Under the pieces are notes generated by a model, which searched no databases, was not told the DNA's origin, and worked only from the letters and a program-made list of their open reading frames with translations. Positions 32,676-40,646 of a stretch of DNA of 64,000 nt are shown here, piece after piece. The first letter of the stretch is position 1, and each line of letters starts with the position of its first letter. The stretch covers positions 111,910 to 175,909 of the forward strand of contig JAHBZL010000004.1 of assembly GCA_019635485.1 (NCBI GenBank), read 5' to 3'. Source of the stretch: Piscinibacter sp. GTDB taxonomy: Bacteria; Pseudomonadota; Gammaproteobacteria; Burkholderiales; Burkholderiaceae_C. Both the position numbers and the translations under genes were made by a program.

Positions 32676-34763
32676 TCAGGACACGGGCGCCGTGTGGCCG
32701 GCGGGACTGCCGGCGCGCTCGGCACGGGCGGGCGGCTCGGCCGGTAGCGTAAACCGAAACACCGTGCCGCCGGCGGGCGGATTCTCGAAATCGAGCGCCC
32801 CGCCGTGCTGCTCCACGACCGTGCGGCACAGGCTCAGGCCGAGTCCCATGCCTTCGGTGCGCGTCGTGAAGAAAGGCGTGAACAGGCGCTGCGCGACCTC
32901 CGCCGCGATGCCCGGCCCGCGATCCATCACCGCGAATTCGACCCAGCGCTCGTGGGTCTGGCGCGCCGACAGCCGCAGCACCCGCTCGGGCATCGGCGTG
33001 GCCGACTCCATCGCCTGGATGCCGTTGCGCGTCAGGTTCAGCAGCACCTGCTCGACCATCGTGCGGTCGCACACCACGCGCGGCGGCGGATCCGGCAGGT
33101 CCAGCTCGATGCGCGCGCCGCTCTTGCGCGCCTGCAGCCGCACCAGCGGCATCACGGCGTCGAACAGCACGTCGGCGCGCAGCGCCTCGCGCGCCTGCTC
33201 GCGCCGGCGCACGAAGTCGTGCACGCTCTTGATCACCCGCCCGGCCCGCTCGGCCTGTTCGGCGATGCGCTGCGTGGCCTGCTGCAGCAGCGCAGCGGTC
33301 TCGCCGTCGTGCGGCCCGTCCTTCAGCAGGTTCAGCGAGCCGGCGGCGTAGCTCGCGATCGCGGCCAGCGGCTGGTTCAGCTCGTGGCTGAGCAGCGAGG
33401 CCATCTCGCCGACGGTGGCCAGCCGCGCGGTGGCCTGCAGCCGCTCCTGCTGCTGGCGTGACAGCTCCTCGACGCGGCGCTGCGCGCTGACGTCCAGCAC
33501 CGCGCTCATCCAGCCGGTGTGGCGGCCGCTGCCGTCGACCAGCGGCGCCTCGAAGATCAGCACCGGGAAGCGTTCGCCGTTGCGGCGCATGAAGACCGTC
33601 TCGAAGCCGGCACGCGCCTCCTGCGTCGTGCCGCCGGGCGCGAACGGCGGGCCGCCCAGGCGCACGCTCTGGCGCCGGCCATATTCCTCGGCCAGCTCGG
33701 GCGGCCAGTAGGGCGGCGTCTTCGGCGCCAGCAGCTCCTCGACGCTGAAGCCCACCATCTCGCAGAACGCCGGGTTCACGTAGGTGATGCGGCCGGACAG
33801 GTCGCGCGCGCGCAGGCCGGTGATCAGCGAGTCCTCCATCGCCTTGCGGAACGCCAGCGCCTCCGCCAGGCGCGCCTCTGCGGCCGCACGCCGCCGCACG
33901 TCGATCACCAGGGCGGCGACCACGCCGGTCAACGCCAGCGACAGGCCGAGCACCAGCGCCACGGCCAGGTTCGGAATCAGGCTCGGTCCGCCGCTGCTGC
34001 TGTCCACGCGCAGCTGCAGCGACTGCCCGGGCAGGTCGATGATGCGCTCGGCCACGTAGACGCCCGTGCCACGGCGGCCGCCGGCACGGGCCAGCCGCGT
34101 GCCGTCGCCCTCGACGAACGACAGCTCGTGGCTGCGCGCGAGCTCGCGGCCGATCGATTCCTCCAGCAGGCGGCCGAGCGCGACGCTGGCGATCAGGAAG
34201 CCTTCGTGGACACCCTCGGCCTGCAGCGGCACGCACAGGTCCATCACCTCCAGGCCGAGGCCCGACTCGACCGGCACGAAGTAGCTGCGCGAATAGGCCG
34301 GGCCGGTCAGCCGGCTGGCCGTGGCACAGGCGATCTGCGCCTCCAGCTCGAGGCCCGCCCGCGCGATGCGCGTGAACACCGGCGCCTGGTAGGCGGAATC
34401 GACCGCGTCCAGCAGGTGCATCTGCGCGTTGCGCCGTTCGACGCGCAGCAGCTCGCGGCGAGACTGCAGCAGCGCCGACACCTCGGCGCGCCACTGCACC
34501 GGCGGCGGGTCGTTCCACAGCAGCGCCTGCAGGCTCTGCTGCTGGCGCGCGAGCGCCTGGCGGATGTCGGCGGCGGCACTGGCCGCCACCGCGTCGACCT
34601 GCTCCTGCGCACGCAGCCGTTCGTGGTTGATCGTCAGGAAGACGAGCAGCGATTGCGCCACCACCAGCAGCGCCACCAGCGCGCCCCACAGCAGCACGCG
34701 CCGCATGCGACGGCGCGGCACGTGCGCGGGCACGGCGGGTTCGGGCGCGGGCAGATCGGTCAT
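32676..34763 (-). CDS. PAS-domain sensor histidine kinase, DctS-like
   Basis: A 695-residue membrane kinase: transmembrane helix 1 at about 22-44, a periplasmic sensor domain, helix 2 near 263-288, a PAS domain (about 305-430), a dimerisation domain with phospho-acceptor His460 in LLSHELNQPLAAI, and an HATPase domain with N-box LNLTRNGIQAM and GMGLGLSLCRTVVEQHGG. The layout of two helices around an extracytoplasmic domain, plus PAS, is that of DctS/DctB C4-dicarboxylate sensors. The gene is divergent from maeB, an enzyme of C4 acid metabolism, which supports but does not prove the ligand class. Confidence 0.88.
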   Translation of the reverse strand: MTDLPAPEPAVPAHVPRRRMRRVLLWGALVALLVVAQSLLVFLTINHERLRAQEQVDAVAASAAADIRQALARQQQSLQALLWNDPPPVQWRAEVSALLQSRRELLRVERRNAQMHLLDAVDSAYQAPVFTRIARAGLELEAQIACATASRLTGPAYSRSYFVPVESGLGLEVMDLCVPLQAEGVHEGFLIASVALGRLLEESIGRELARSHELSFVEGDGTRLARAGGRRGTGVYVAERIIDLPGQSLQLRVDSSSGGPSLIPNLAVALVLGLSLALTGVVAALVIDVRRRAAAEARLAEALAFRKAMEDSLITGLRARDLSGRITYVNPAFCEMVGFSVEELLAPKTPPYWPPELAEEYGRRQSVRLGGPPFAPGGTTQEARAGFETVFMRRNGERFPVLIFEAPLVDGSGRHTGWMSAVLDVSAQRRVEELSRQQQERLQATARLATVGEMASLLSHELNQPLAAIASYAAGSLNLLKDGPHDGETAALLQQATQRIAEQAERAGRVIKSVHDFVRRREQAREALRADVLFDAVMPLVRLQARKSGARIELDLPDPPPRVVCDRTMVEQVLLNLTRNGIQAMESATPMPERVLRLSARQTHERWVEFAVMDRGPGIAAEVAQRLFTPFFTTRTEGMGLGLSLCRTVVEQHGGALDFENPPAGGTVFRFTLPAEPPARAERAGSPAGHTAPVS

Positions 34764-34884
34764 CGATGGCTCCGGAGGCGCCAGTATTCCCCTGTCGGGG
34801 TCAAAACTGATACGCAGTTTCGCGCATGGGTGCCTCGGCCGGGCGGCGCGACACTGCGCGCTGCGGCCGCCGTCGTGGGGCTCC

Positions 34885-34890
34885 TACAAT
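34885..34890 (+). promoter_or_regulatory. maeB -10 candidate
   Basis: TACAAT in the context TCCTACAATCG lies 55 bases before the maeB ATG, in the 182-bp gap that separates it from the sensor kinase gene. No clear -35 box. A binding site for the response regulator would be expected in this gap, but I see no obvious palindrome. Confidence 0.45.
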
Positions 34891-34945
34891 CGCTTCCCCC
34901 GCGACCGGTGCGGCCGCTCGAACTCAACACGCGAGACAAGTCCCC

Positions 34946-37264
34946 ATGTCCACCGCCGACGACAAGCGCGCCGAGCTGCGCCGTGCCGCCCTCGAGTACC
35001 ACGAGTTTCCGACGCCGGGCAAGGTGGCCATCGCCGCCACCAAGCAGCTCGTCAACCAGCGCGACCTGGCGCTTGCCTATTCGCCCGGCGTGGCCGCGGC
35101 CTGCGAGGAGATCGTCGCCGATCCGGCGAACGCGTTCCGCTACACCTCGCGCGGCAACCTGGTGGCCGTCATCACCAACGGCACGGCGGTGCTGGGCCTG
35201 GGCGACATCGGCCCGCTGGCGGCCAAGCCGGTGATGGAAGGCAAGGGGGTGCTGTTCAAGAAGTTCGCCGGCATCGACGTGTTCGACATCGAGGTCAACG
35301 AGAAGAATCTCGACAAGCTGATCGACGTGATCGCCGCACTCGAGCCGACCTTCGGCGGCATCAACCTCGAGGACATCAAGGCGCCGGACTGCTTCTACGT
35401 CGAGCGCGCGCTGCGTGCGCGCATGAAGATCCCTGTCTTCCACGACGACCAGCACGGCACCGCGATCGTGGTCGGCGCGGCGATGCTCAACGCGCTGAAG
35501 GTCAGCGGCAAGGACATCAAGAAGGTCAAGCTGGTCGCCTCCGGCGCGGGCGCGGCGGCGCTGGCGTGCCTGACGCTGCTCGTCAAGCTCGGGCTGCCGC
35601 GCGAGAACATCTGGGTCACCGATCTCGCCGGCGTGGTCTACGAGGGCCGCAAGGAGCTGATGGACGAGGACAAGGTGCAGTTCGCGCAGAAGACCTCGCT
35701 GCGCACGCTGGCCGAGGTGGTCGAGGGCGCGGACGTGTTCCTCGGCCTGTCCGCCGGCGGCGTGCTGAAGAAGGAGATGGTCGCGAAGATGGCCAAGGCG
35801 CCGCTGATCTTCGCGCTGGCCAATCCGAACCCGGAGATCCTGCCGGAGGACGTCAAGGCGGTGCGCGACGACGCGATCATCGCCACCGGCCGCACCGACT
35901 ACCCGAACCAGGTCAACAACGTCCTGTGCTTCCCGTACATCTTCCGCGGCGCACTGGACTCGGGTGCGACGACGATCACCGACGAGATGGAGATCGCCGC
36001 GGTGCACGCGATCGCCGAGCTCGCGCAGGCCGAGCAGAGCGAGGTGGTGGCCGCCGCCTACGTCGGCGCGACGCTGAGCTTCGGCCCGGAGTACGTGATC
36101 CCCAAGCCCTTCGACCCGCGCCTGATGATGAAGATCGCTCCGGCAGTCGCCAAGGCCGCGGCCGACTCCGGCGTGGCGCTGCGCCCGATCAAGGACTACG
36201 ACGTCTACCGCGAGAAGCTGCAGGGTTTCGTGTACGCGTCCGGCCAGATCATGCGGCCGATCTTCAACCTCGCCAAGCGCGCCGCCAACAAGCGCGTCGC
36301 GTACGCCGAAGGCGAGGAAGAGCGCGTGCTGCGCGCGGTGCAGGTGGTGGTCGACGAGGGACTGGCCCGCCCGACACTGATCGGCCGGCCGGCGGTGATC
36401 GCGGCGCGCTGCGAGAAGTTCGGCCTGCGGCTGAAGGAGGGCCTGGACTACGACGTCGTCAACGTCGAGCAGGACCACCGCTACCGCGACTTCTGGCAGA
36501 CCTACCACCGCCTGACCGAGCGCAAGGGCGTCACGGTGCAGGTCGCGAAGATCGAGATGCGGCGGCGCCTGACGCTGATCGGCTCGATGCTGCTCGCCAA
36601 GGGCGAGGTCGACGGCATGCTGTGCGGCACCTGGGGCACGACCTCGGCGCACCTGCACTACATCGACCAGGTGATCGGCAAGCGCGCCGGCGGCAGCCCG
36701 AGCACGCCGCAGGACGTGCAGGTCTACGCGTGCATGAACGGGCTGATGCTGCCGGGCCGCCAGGTGTTCCTGGTCGACACCCACGTCAATGCCGACCCGA
36801 CACCCGAGGAACTGGCCGAGATCACCGTCATGGCCGCCGAGGAGATGCTGCGCTTCGGCGTGCAGCCGAAGGCGGCGCTGCTGTCGCACTCCAACTTCGG
36901 CTCCAGCGATCACCCGAGCGCCGTCAAGATGCGCCGCACGCTCGAACTGCTGCGCGCCCAGGCGCCCTGGCTCGAGGTGGACGGCGAGATGCACGGCGAC
37001 ATGGCGCTGGACGGCGCCGCCCGGGCTCAGCTGATGCCACGCGGCACGCTGGCCGGCGACGCCAACCTGCTGGTGCTGCCCAACATCGACGCCGCCAACA
37101 TCGCCTACAACCTGCTGAAGACCGCCGCCGGCGGCGGCATCGCGATCGGGCCGGTGCTGCTCGGCGCGGCCAAGCCGGTGCACGTGCTGACGGCGTCGGC
37201 GACGGTCCGGCGCATCGTGAACATGACCGCGCTGACCGTGGCGGATGCCAACGCGGCGCGTTGA
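34946..37264 (+). CDS. maeB: NADP-dependent malic enzyme with phosphotransacetylase-like domain
   Basis: A 772-residue fusion. Residues about 1-425 are a malic enzyme ([12 protein letters not shown], the NAD(P) site [16 protein letters not shown] and metal-binding DDQHGTA), and residues about 430-772 a phosphate acetyltransferase-like domain (starting near [19 protein letters not shown]) that in MaeB homologues is regulatory rather than catalytic. It decarboxylates malate to pyruvate and gives NADPH. Single gene, divergent from the sensor kinase. Confidence 0.96.
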   Translation: MSTADDKRAELRRAALEYHEFPTPGKVAIAATKQLVNQRDLALAYSPGVAAACEEIVADPANAFRYTSRGNLVAVITNGTAVLGLGDIGPLAAKPVMEGKGVLFKKFAGIDVFDIEVNEKNLDKLIDVIAALEPTFGGINLEDIKAPDCFYVERALRARMKIPVFHDDQHGTAIVVGAAMLNALKVSGKDIKKVKLVASGAGAAALACLTLLVKLGLPRENIWVTDLAGVVYEGRKELMDEDKVQFAQKTSLRTLAEVVEGADVFLGLSAGGVLKKEMVAKMAKAPLIFALANPNPEILPEDVKAVRDDAIIATGRTDYPNQVNNVLCFPYIFRGALDSGATTITDEMEIAAVHAIAELAQAEQSEVVAAAYVGATLSFGPEYVIPKPFDPRLMMKIAPAVAKAAADSGVALRPIKDYDVYREKLQGFVYASGQIMRPIFNLAKRAANKRVAYAEGEEERVLRAVQVVVDEGLARPTLIGRPAVIAARCEKFGLRLKEGLDYDVVNVEQDHRYRDFWQTYHRLTERKGVTVQVAKIEMRRRLTLIGSMLLAKGEVDGMLCGTWGTTSAHLHYIDQVIGKRAGGSPSTPQDVQVYACMNGLMLPGRQVFLVDTHVNADPTPEELAEITVMAAEEMLRFGVQPKAALLSHSNFGSSDHPSAVKMRRTLELLRAQAPWLEVDGEMHGDMALDGAARAQLMPRGTLAGDANLLVLPNIDAANIAYNLLKTAAGGGIAIGPVLLGAAKPVHVLTASATVRRIVNMTALTVADANAAR

Positions 37265-37452
37265 AATCCTCAGAACCTCTCCGGCCATGCTGCACTGCGG
37301 TGACGCCTTGTCACGAAGCTGAAACACGCCCCTAGGTCACGGAATCTCCATATTTTCCTAGCTCATTAGCGGGAGTGAGCAAACACTGATATTACTCTCG
37401 CCTTGCCCCATAATGAGGCAGCAGCTTGAGATTCCCGGCCCATTTCGGTACC
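37265..37452 (+). promoter_or_regulatory. AT-richer leader of the RNase gene
   Basis: The 188 bp after maeB are visibly poorer in G+C than their surroundings. They contain ATATTTTCC near 37351, the inverted pair GCTCA/TGAGC around 37361-37380, and a -10-like CATAAT at 37409-37414. No gene is evident. Likely the promoter for the RNase-barstar pair. Confidence 0.4.
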
Positions 37453-37902
37453 ATGCCGGGTTTTCAGGTTCAGGGATTTCCCGTGTCTTGCACAGGCCGG
37501 TCACTGCGGTGGCAAGCGCTTCGGAGGTTGGGGCTCGCCGCGGTGATCGCCGGGTTCGGCCTCTCCGGCAGCCTGCTTCCGGAGGGTGCGGTCGAGGCCC
37601 GGGAGGCCCCGCAGGCCCGGATCGCGTTGCCGGAGCTGCCGCCCGAAGGCGTGCGCACCTACCAGGCGATCCGTGCCGGCGGCCCGTTCCAGTACGCGAA
37701 GGACGGTTCGGTGTTCGGCAATCGTGAACGTCGCCTGCCGTTGCGCTCGCGTGGCTTCTATCGCGAGTACACCGTGCCGACGCCGGGCATTGCGCACCGC
37801 GGCGCGAGGCGCATCGTCTGCGGCGGAGCGAAGCCGACGGCACCCGAATCCTGTTACTACACCGCCGACCACTACACGAGCTTCCGGCTCATCGTGGACT
37901 GA
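37453..37902 (+). CDS. Secreted barnase-type guanyl-specific ribonuclease
   Basis: A 149-residue protein: basic N-region and hydrophobic helix (about 20-42) acting as signal, a short linker, then a microbial RNase (N1/T1/barnase) domain. The catalytic set is visible as Glu105 in YREYTVPTPG, Arg119/120 in GARRIVCGG and His140 in YYTADHYTSF, with Cys123 and Cys134 placed for a disulphide. It should cleave RNA after guanosine outside the cytosol. ATG at 37453 is chosen; GTG at 37483 gives a more compact signal, and TTG at 37426 is also in frame. The barstar gene follows after 38 bases. Confidence 0.88.
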   Translation: MPGFQVQGFPVSCTGRSLRWQALRRLGLAAVIAGFGLSGSLLPEGAVEAREAPQARIALPELPPEGVRTYQAIRAGGPFQYAKDGSVFGNRERRLPLRSRGFYREYTVPTPGIAHRGARRIVCGGAKPTAPESCYYTADHYTSFRLIVD

Positions 37903-37940
37903 TCGGCGCAGAGGAGTTTTATCGTGACTCGAGGGGGATC

Positions 37941-38342
37941 GTGACCATGCTCTTGCAGACCGTCCGTCCGAACATTGTTCAATCGATCCGGGCCTACCGC
38001 CCGGAGGATCTGCTGGCGGCCGCGCAGGCGGCGGGTCAGCATTTCCTGTACGCCAACCTGACTGCCGCGCAGTCCAAGCAGGAGGTGCTGGAAGCGATCG
38101 CCCAGGCGTTCCTGTTCCCGGCGCACTTCGGCAAGAACCTGGACGCGCTGTACGACTGCATGACCGACCTGGTGCACAAGGCCGGCGCGCAGCCGGGCTT
38201 CGTGGTCGTGCTGGAGCAGTTGCCCGACAACCCGCGCTTCGACCGCGAGGCGCGCGAGCAGTTGCTGGACGTGTTCCGCGACGCGGCCGACTTCTGGGCG
38301 GAGCGACGAATACCCTTCAGGTGCTTCTATTCTTTTCAGTAG
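37941..38342 (+). CDS. Barstar-family RNase inhibitor
   Basis: A 133-residue cytosolic protein of the barstar family, with the recognition helix segment FPAHFGKNLDALYDCMTDL, whose acidic residues occupy the RNase active site. It should protect the cell from the adjacent ribonuclease before export. Start is GTG at 37941 behind GAGGGGG; ATG at 37947 is an alternative. The stop codon adjoins a perfect 11-base inverted repeat. Confidence 0.9.
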   Translation: MTMLLQTVRPNIVQSIRAYRPEDLLAAAQAAGQHFLYANLTAAQSKQEVLEAIAQAFLFPAHFGKNLDALYDCMTDLVHKAGAQPGFVVVLEQLPDNPRFDREAREQLLDVFRDAADFWAERRIPFRCFYSFQ

Positions 38343-38463
38343 CCCGCTCCCAGGAAATCGGGTCATGGGAGCGGGCGACGGAGACGGCCCAGAACAGCGT
38401 CAACGACAAGCCCGCCAAGCCGGCGGCCAAGAGTGCGGCGAACGCCAGCTTCGGCATGAACAT
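38317..38463 (-). CDS. Possible small membrane protein (48 residues)
   Basis: A short frame from ATG at 38463 (another ATG at 38457, GTG at 38490) encodes one long hydrophobic segment (LAFAALLAAGLAGLSLTLFW) and a charged tail (RSHDPISWERATEKNRST). Its last 26 bases are antisense to barstar. No Shine-Dalgarno sequence is obvious and I recognise no family. It lies downstream of rsmA on the same strand, beyond a 16-base inverted repeat. It may not be a gene. Confidence 0.3.
   Translation of the reverse strand: MFMPKLAFAALLAAGLAGLSLTLFWAVSVARSHDPISWERATEKNRST
38342..38376. terminator. Perfect 11-base hairpin after barstar
   Basis: GCCCGCTCCCA (38342-38352) is exactly complementary to TGGGAGCGGGC (38366-38376), with a 13-base loop. 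It starts at the last base of the barstar stop codon. No U-tract follows on either strand. Possibly a bidirectional terminator-like or mRNA-stabilising element. Confidence 0.5.
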
Positions 38464-38542
38464 GCCGATGATGAGCAGCGCGTTCGACACCGCGATGTGG
38501 CTGAATGCCGCCTGAGACCGGCGGCCTGAAGCGAACGACCCG

Positions 38543-38576
38543 GACGGCGGCCTGATCCTCGGATCAGGCCGCCGTC
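38543..38576. terminator. Perfect 16-base inverted repeat at the rsmA 3' end
   Basis: GACGGCGGCCTGATCC (38543-38558) and its exact complement at 38561-38576 are separated by only TC. The repeat includes the last rsmA codons and stop. On the plus strand it is followed by TTCGTTTCGG. The stability and location suggest termination of rsmA transcription, though a canonical U-run is missing on the minus side. Confidence 0.55.
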
Positions 38577-39331
38577 TTCGTTTCGGCCGCCAGCGCCACG
38601 TATTCGGCCACCGGAACCTCCTCGGCGCGGCGCTGCAGGTCGAAGCGCGCCTGCGGCGCATGCTGCTCGAGCCAGCGGCCGAGGGTGTGGCGCAGCAGCT
38701 TGCGGCGCTGCGAGAACGCGACCGTGACGAGTTCGGACAGGCGCGCCACGTCCAGTACCGGCGGCGCGCGCAGCGGCGTCATGCGCACCACCGCCGAATC
38801 GACCCGCGGCGGCGGCTCGAAGGCCTGCGGCGGCACGTCGAGCACCGGCTCGATCTCGTAGCGCCACTGCAGCATCACCGAGAGCCGGCCGAAGTCCTTG
38901 CTGCCCGGCCCGGCGGTCATGCGCTGCACGACCTCCTTCTGCAGCATGAAGTGCTGGTCGACCACGCTGCCCACCGCCGCGAGCAGGTGGAACAGGATCG
39001 GCGTCGAGATGTTGTACGGCAGGTTGCCGACCACGCGCAGCGGCCGCTGCATCGGCGCCGCCAGCGCCGCGAAGTCGACGGTCAGCACGTCGGCCTCGAC
39101 CACCGTCAGGCCGGAACGGGCACGCAGCCGCGCGGCCAGATCCCGGTCCAGCTCGACCACCGTCAGCGCGCCGCAGCGCTCCAGCAGCGGCTGCGTCAGC
39201 GCCCCGAGGCCGGGGCCGATCTCGATCAGCGCCTCGCCGGGACGCGGATCGATCGCGCGCACGATCGCCGCGATGACGCCGTCATCGGTCAGGAAATGCT
39301 GCCCGAACCGTTTGCGGGCGACGTGGGCCAC
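38564..39331 (-). CDS. rsmA: 16S rRNA dimethyladenosine transferase RsmA (KsgA)
   Basis: A 255-residue Erm/KsgA methyltransferase that dimethylates two adjacent adenines near the 3' end of 16S rRNA. The start region [14 protein letters not shown] motif [14 protein letters not shown] and catalytic NLPYNIST are all present. Start is GTG at 39331, one base after the surA stop; the frame is open upstream but overlaps surA. It is the third gene of lptD-surA-rsmA; pdxA, often between, is absent. Confidence 0.95.
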   Translation of the reverse strand: MAHVARKRFGQHFLTDDGVIAAIVRAIDPRPGEALIEIGPGLGALTQPLLERCGALTVVELDRDLAARLRARSGLTVVEADVLTVDFAALAAPMQRPLRVVGNLPYNISTPILFHLLAAVGSVVDQHFMLQKEVVQRMTAGPGSKDFGRLSVMLQWRYEIEPVLDVPPQAFEPPPRVDSAVVRMTPLRAPPVLDVARLSELVTVAFSQRRKLLRHTLGRWLEQHAPQARFDLQRRAEEVPVAEYVALAAETKTAA

Positions 39332-39332
39332 G

Positions 39333-40646
39333 TCAGGGCGCTTCGCGGATCTCGACGTAGGCGCGGGCGCGCAGCTCGGCCAGCCACTCGGCGTACGCGT
39401 CGTCGAACTTTTCCTCGCGCAGCGCATTGCGGGCCAGTTCGCGCTGCTGCTTCGGCTCCATCGAGACCTGACGCCGGTCCAGCACCTGCAACAGGTGCAC
39501 GCCGAAGCGCGAGACGACGGGGTCGGACAGCCCGTTCAGCGGCAACGCGTTCATCGCCTGCTCGAACTCCGGCACGAAGGTGCCGGGCGAGGCCCAGCCG
39601 AGGTCGCCGCCCTGCGGGGCGCTGCCGTCCTCGGAGTTCTCGCGCGCCAGCTGCTCGAAGGTCGCGCTGCCGCTCTCGATGCGGCGCTTGAACTCCGTCA
39701 GGCGCCGCTGCGCGGCCTCCTGCGTCAGCTGCGGCGAGACACGCAGCAGGATGTGCCGCACGAGGGTCTGCGGCACGCGGAAGGCGTCCGGCGCGCGCTT
39801 GTCGACCAGCTTGAGCAGGTGGAAGCCCGCGCCGGTGCGCAGCAGCGCCGGCGCGACCTCGCCCGCCTGCAGCCCCTTGACGGCCTCGACGAACACGTCG
39901 GGCAGCCGGTCCGCGGTCCGCAGGCCGAGCGCCCCGCCCTGCGCCCGGTTCGGGTCCTCGGACAATTCGCGCGCCACGGCCTCGAAGGCCTCGCCCGCGC
40001 GCACGCGCGCCTGCGCAGATTCGGCGCGGGCACGGCGCTGAGCGACCTCGGCCGCATCGGCACCTTCGCGCACGGTCACCAGGATCTGCGCGATGTTGTA
40101 CTCGGCGGCTCCGCCCGCCTCCGCGCGGCGCTTCTCGATGTAGGCGTCGACCTCGGCGTCGCTGACCTTGATGCGGCCCAGCACCTCGCGCTCGCGCACG
40201 CGCTCGGTGATCAGCTGGTCGCGCACGTTGTTGCGGAAGCGCCCGTAGTCCATGCCCTCGGCACGCAAGCGCTCGCGCAGCTGCGCCGGCGTCAGCTGGT
40301 TCTGCACCGCGACGTTGATCACCGCCCGGTCGACCTCGGCCTCGTCGACCCGCGGCCCCATGTCGCGCGCATAGGTCAGCTGCACCCGCTCGTCGATCAG
40401 GGCGTCCAGCACCTGGCGGCGCAGCACGTCGGTGGGCGGCAGCGTGGCCTTGGTGCGCGCCGCCTCCTGGTAGACGCGGCCCATGCGCGCCTCCAGCTCG
40501 GAGGCCGTCACGAGTTCCTGGTTGACCACGGCGACGATGAAGTCGCCGGTGCGCGGCGGGCGCGTCTGGGCGGTCAGCACGGGCGTGGCCGCGGCCAGCA
40601 CCAAGGCGAGCAGCAGCGGCCGGAAGGAAGTCAGGGCATCAGTCAT
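39333..40646 (-). CDS. surA: Periplasmic peptidyl-prolyl isomerase/chaperone SurA
   Basis: A 437-residue protein with a signal peptide ending near VLTAQ, a SurA N-terminal chaperone domain ([18 protein letters not shown]), two parvulin domains (about residues 175-275, with AQILVTV, and 285-385, with HILLRV and GGDLGW) and a C-terminal helix. It escorts outer-membrane proteins to BAM. Its first bases overlap the lptD 3' end by eight bases. Confidence 0.95.
   Translation of the reverse strand: MTDALTSFRPLLLALVLAAATPVLTAQTRPPRTGDFIVAVVNQELVTASELEARMGRVYQEAARTKATLPPTDVLRRQVLDALIDERVQLTYARDMGPRVDEAEVDRAVINVAVQNQLTPAQLRERLRAEGMDYGRFRNNVRDQLITERVREREVLGRIKVSDAEVDAYIEKRRAEAGGAAEYNIAQILVTVREGADAAEVAQRRARAESAQARVRAGEAFEAVARELSEDPNRAQGGALGLRTADRLPDVFVEAVKGLQAGEVAPALLRTGAGFHLLKLVDKRAPDAFRVPQTLVRHILLRVSPQLTQEAAQRRLTEFKRRIESGSATFEQLARENSEDGSAPQGGDLGWASPGTFVPEFEQAMNALPLNGLSDPVVSRFGVHLLQVLDRRQVSMEPKQQRELARNALREEKFDDAYAEWLAELRARAYVEIREAP

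Noticed and set aside
38321-38515. 64-codon plus-strand frame downstream of barstar
   Set aside because: Starts inside barstar, low complexity, reads through the inverted repeat; the minus-strand hydrophobic frame is the more plausible of the two.
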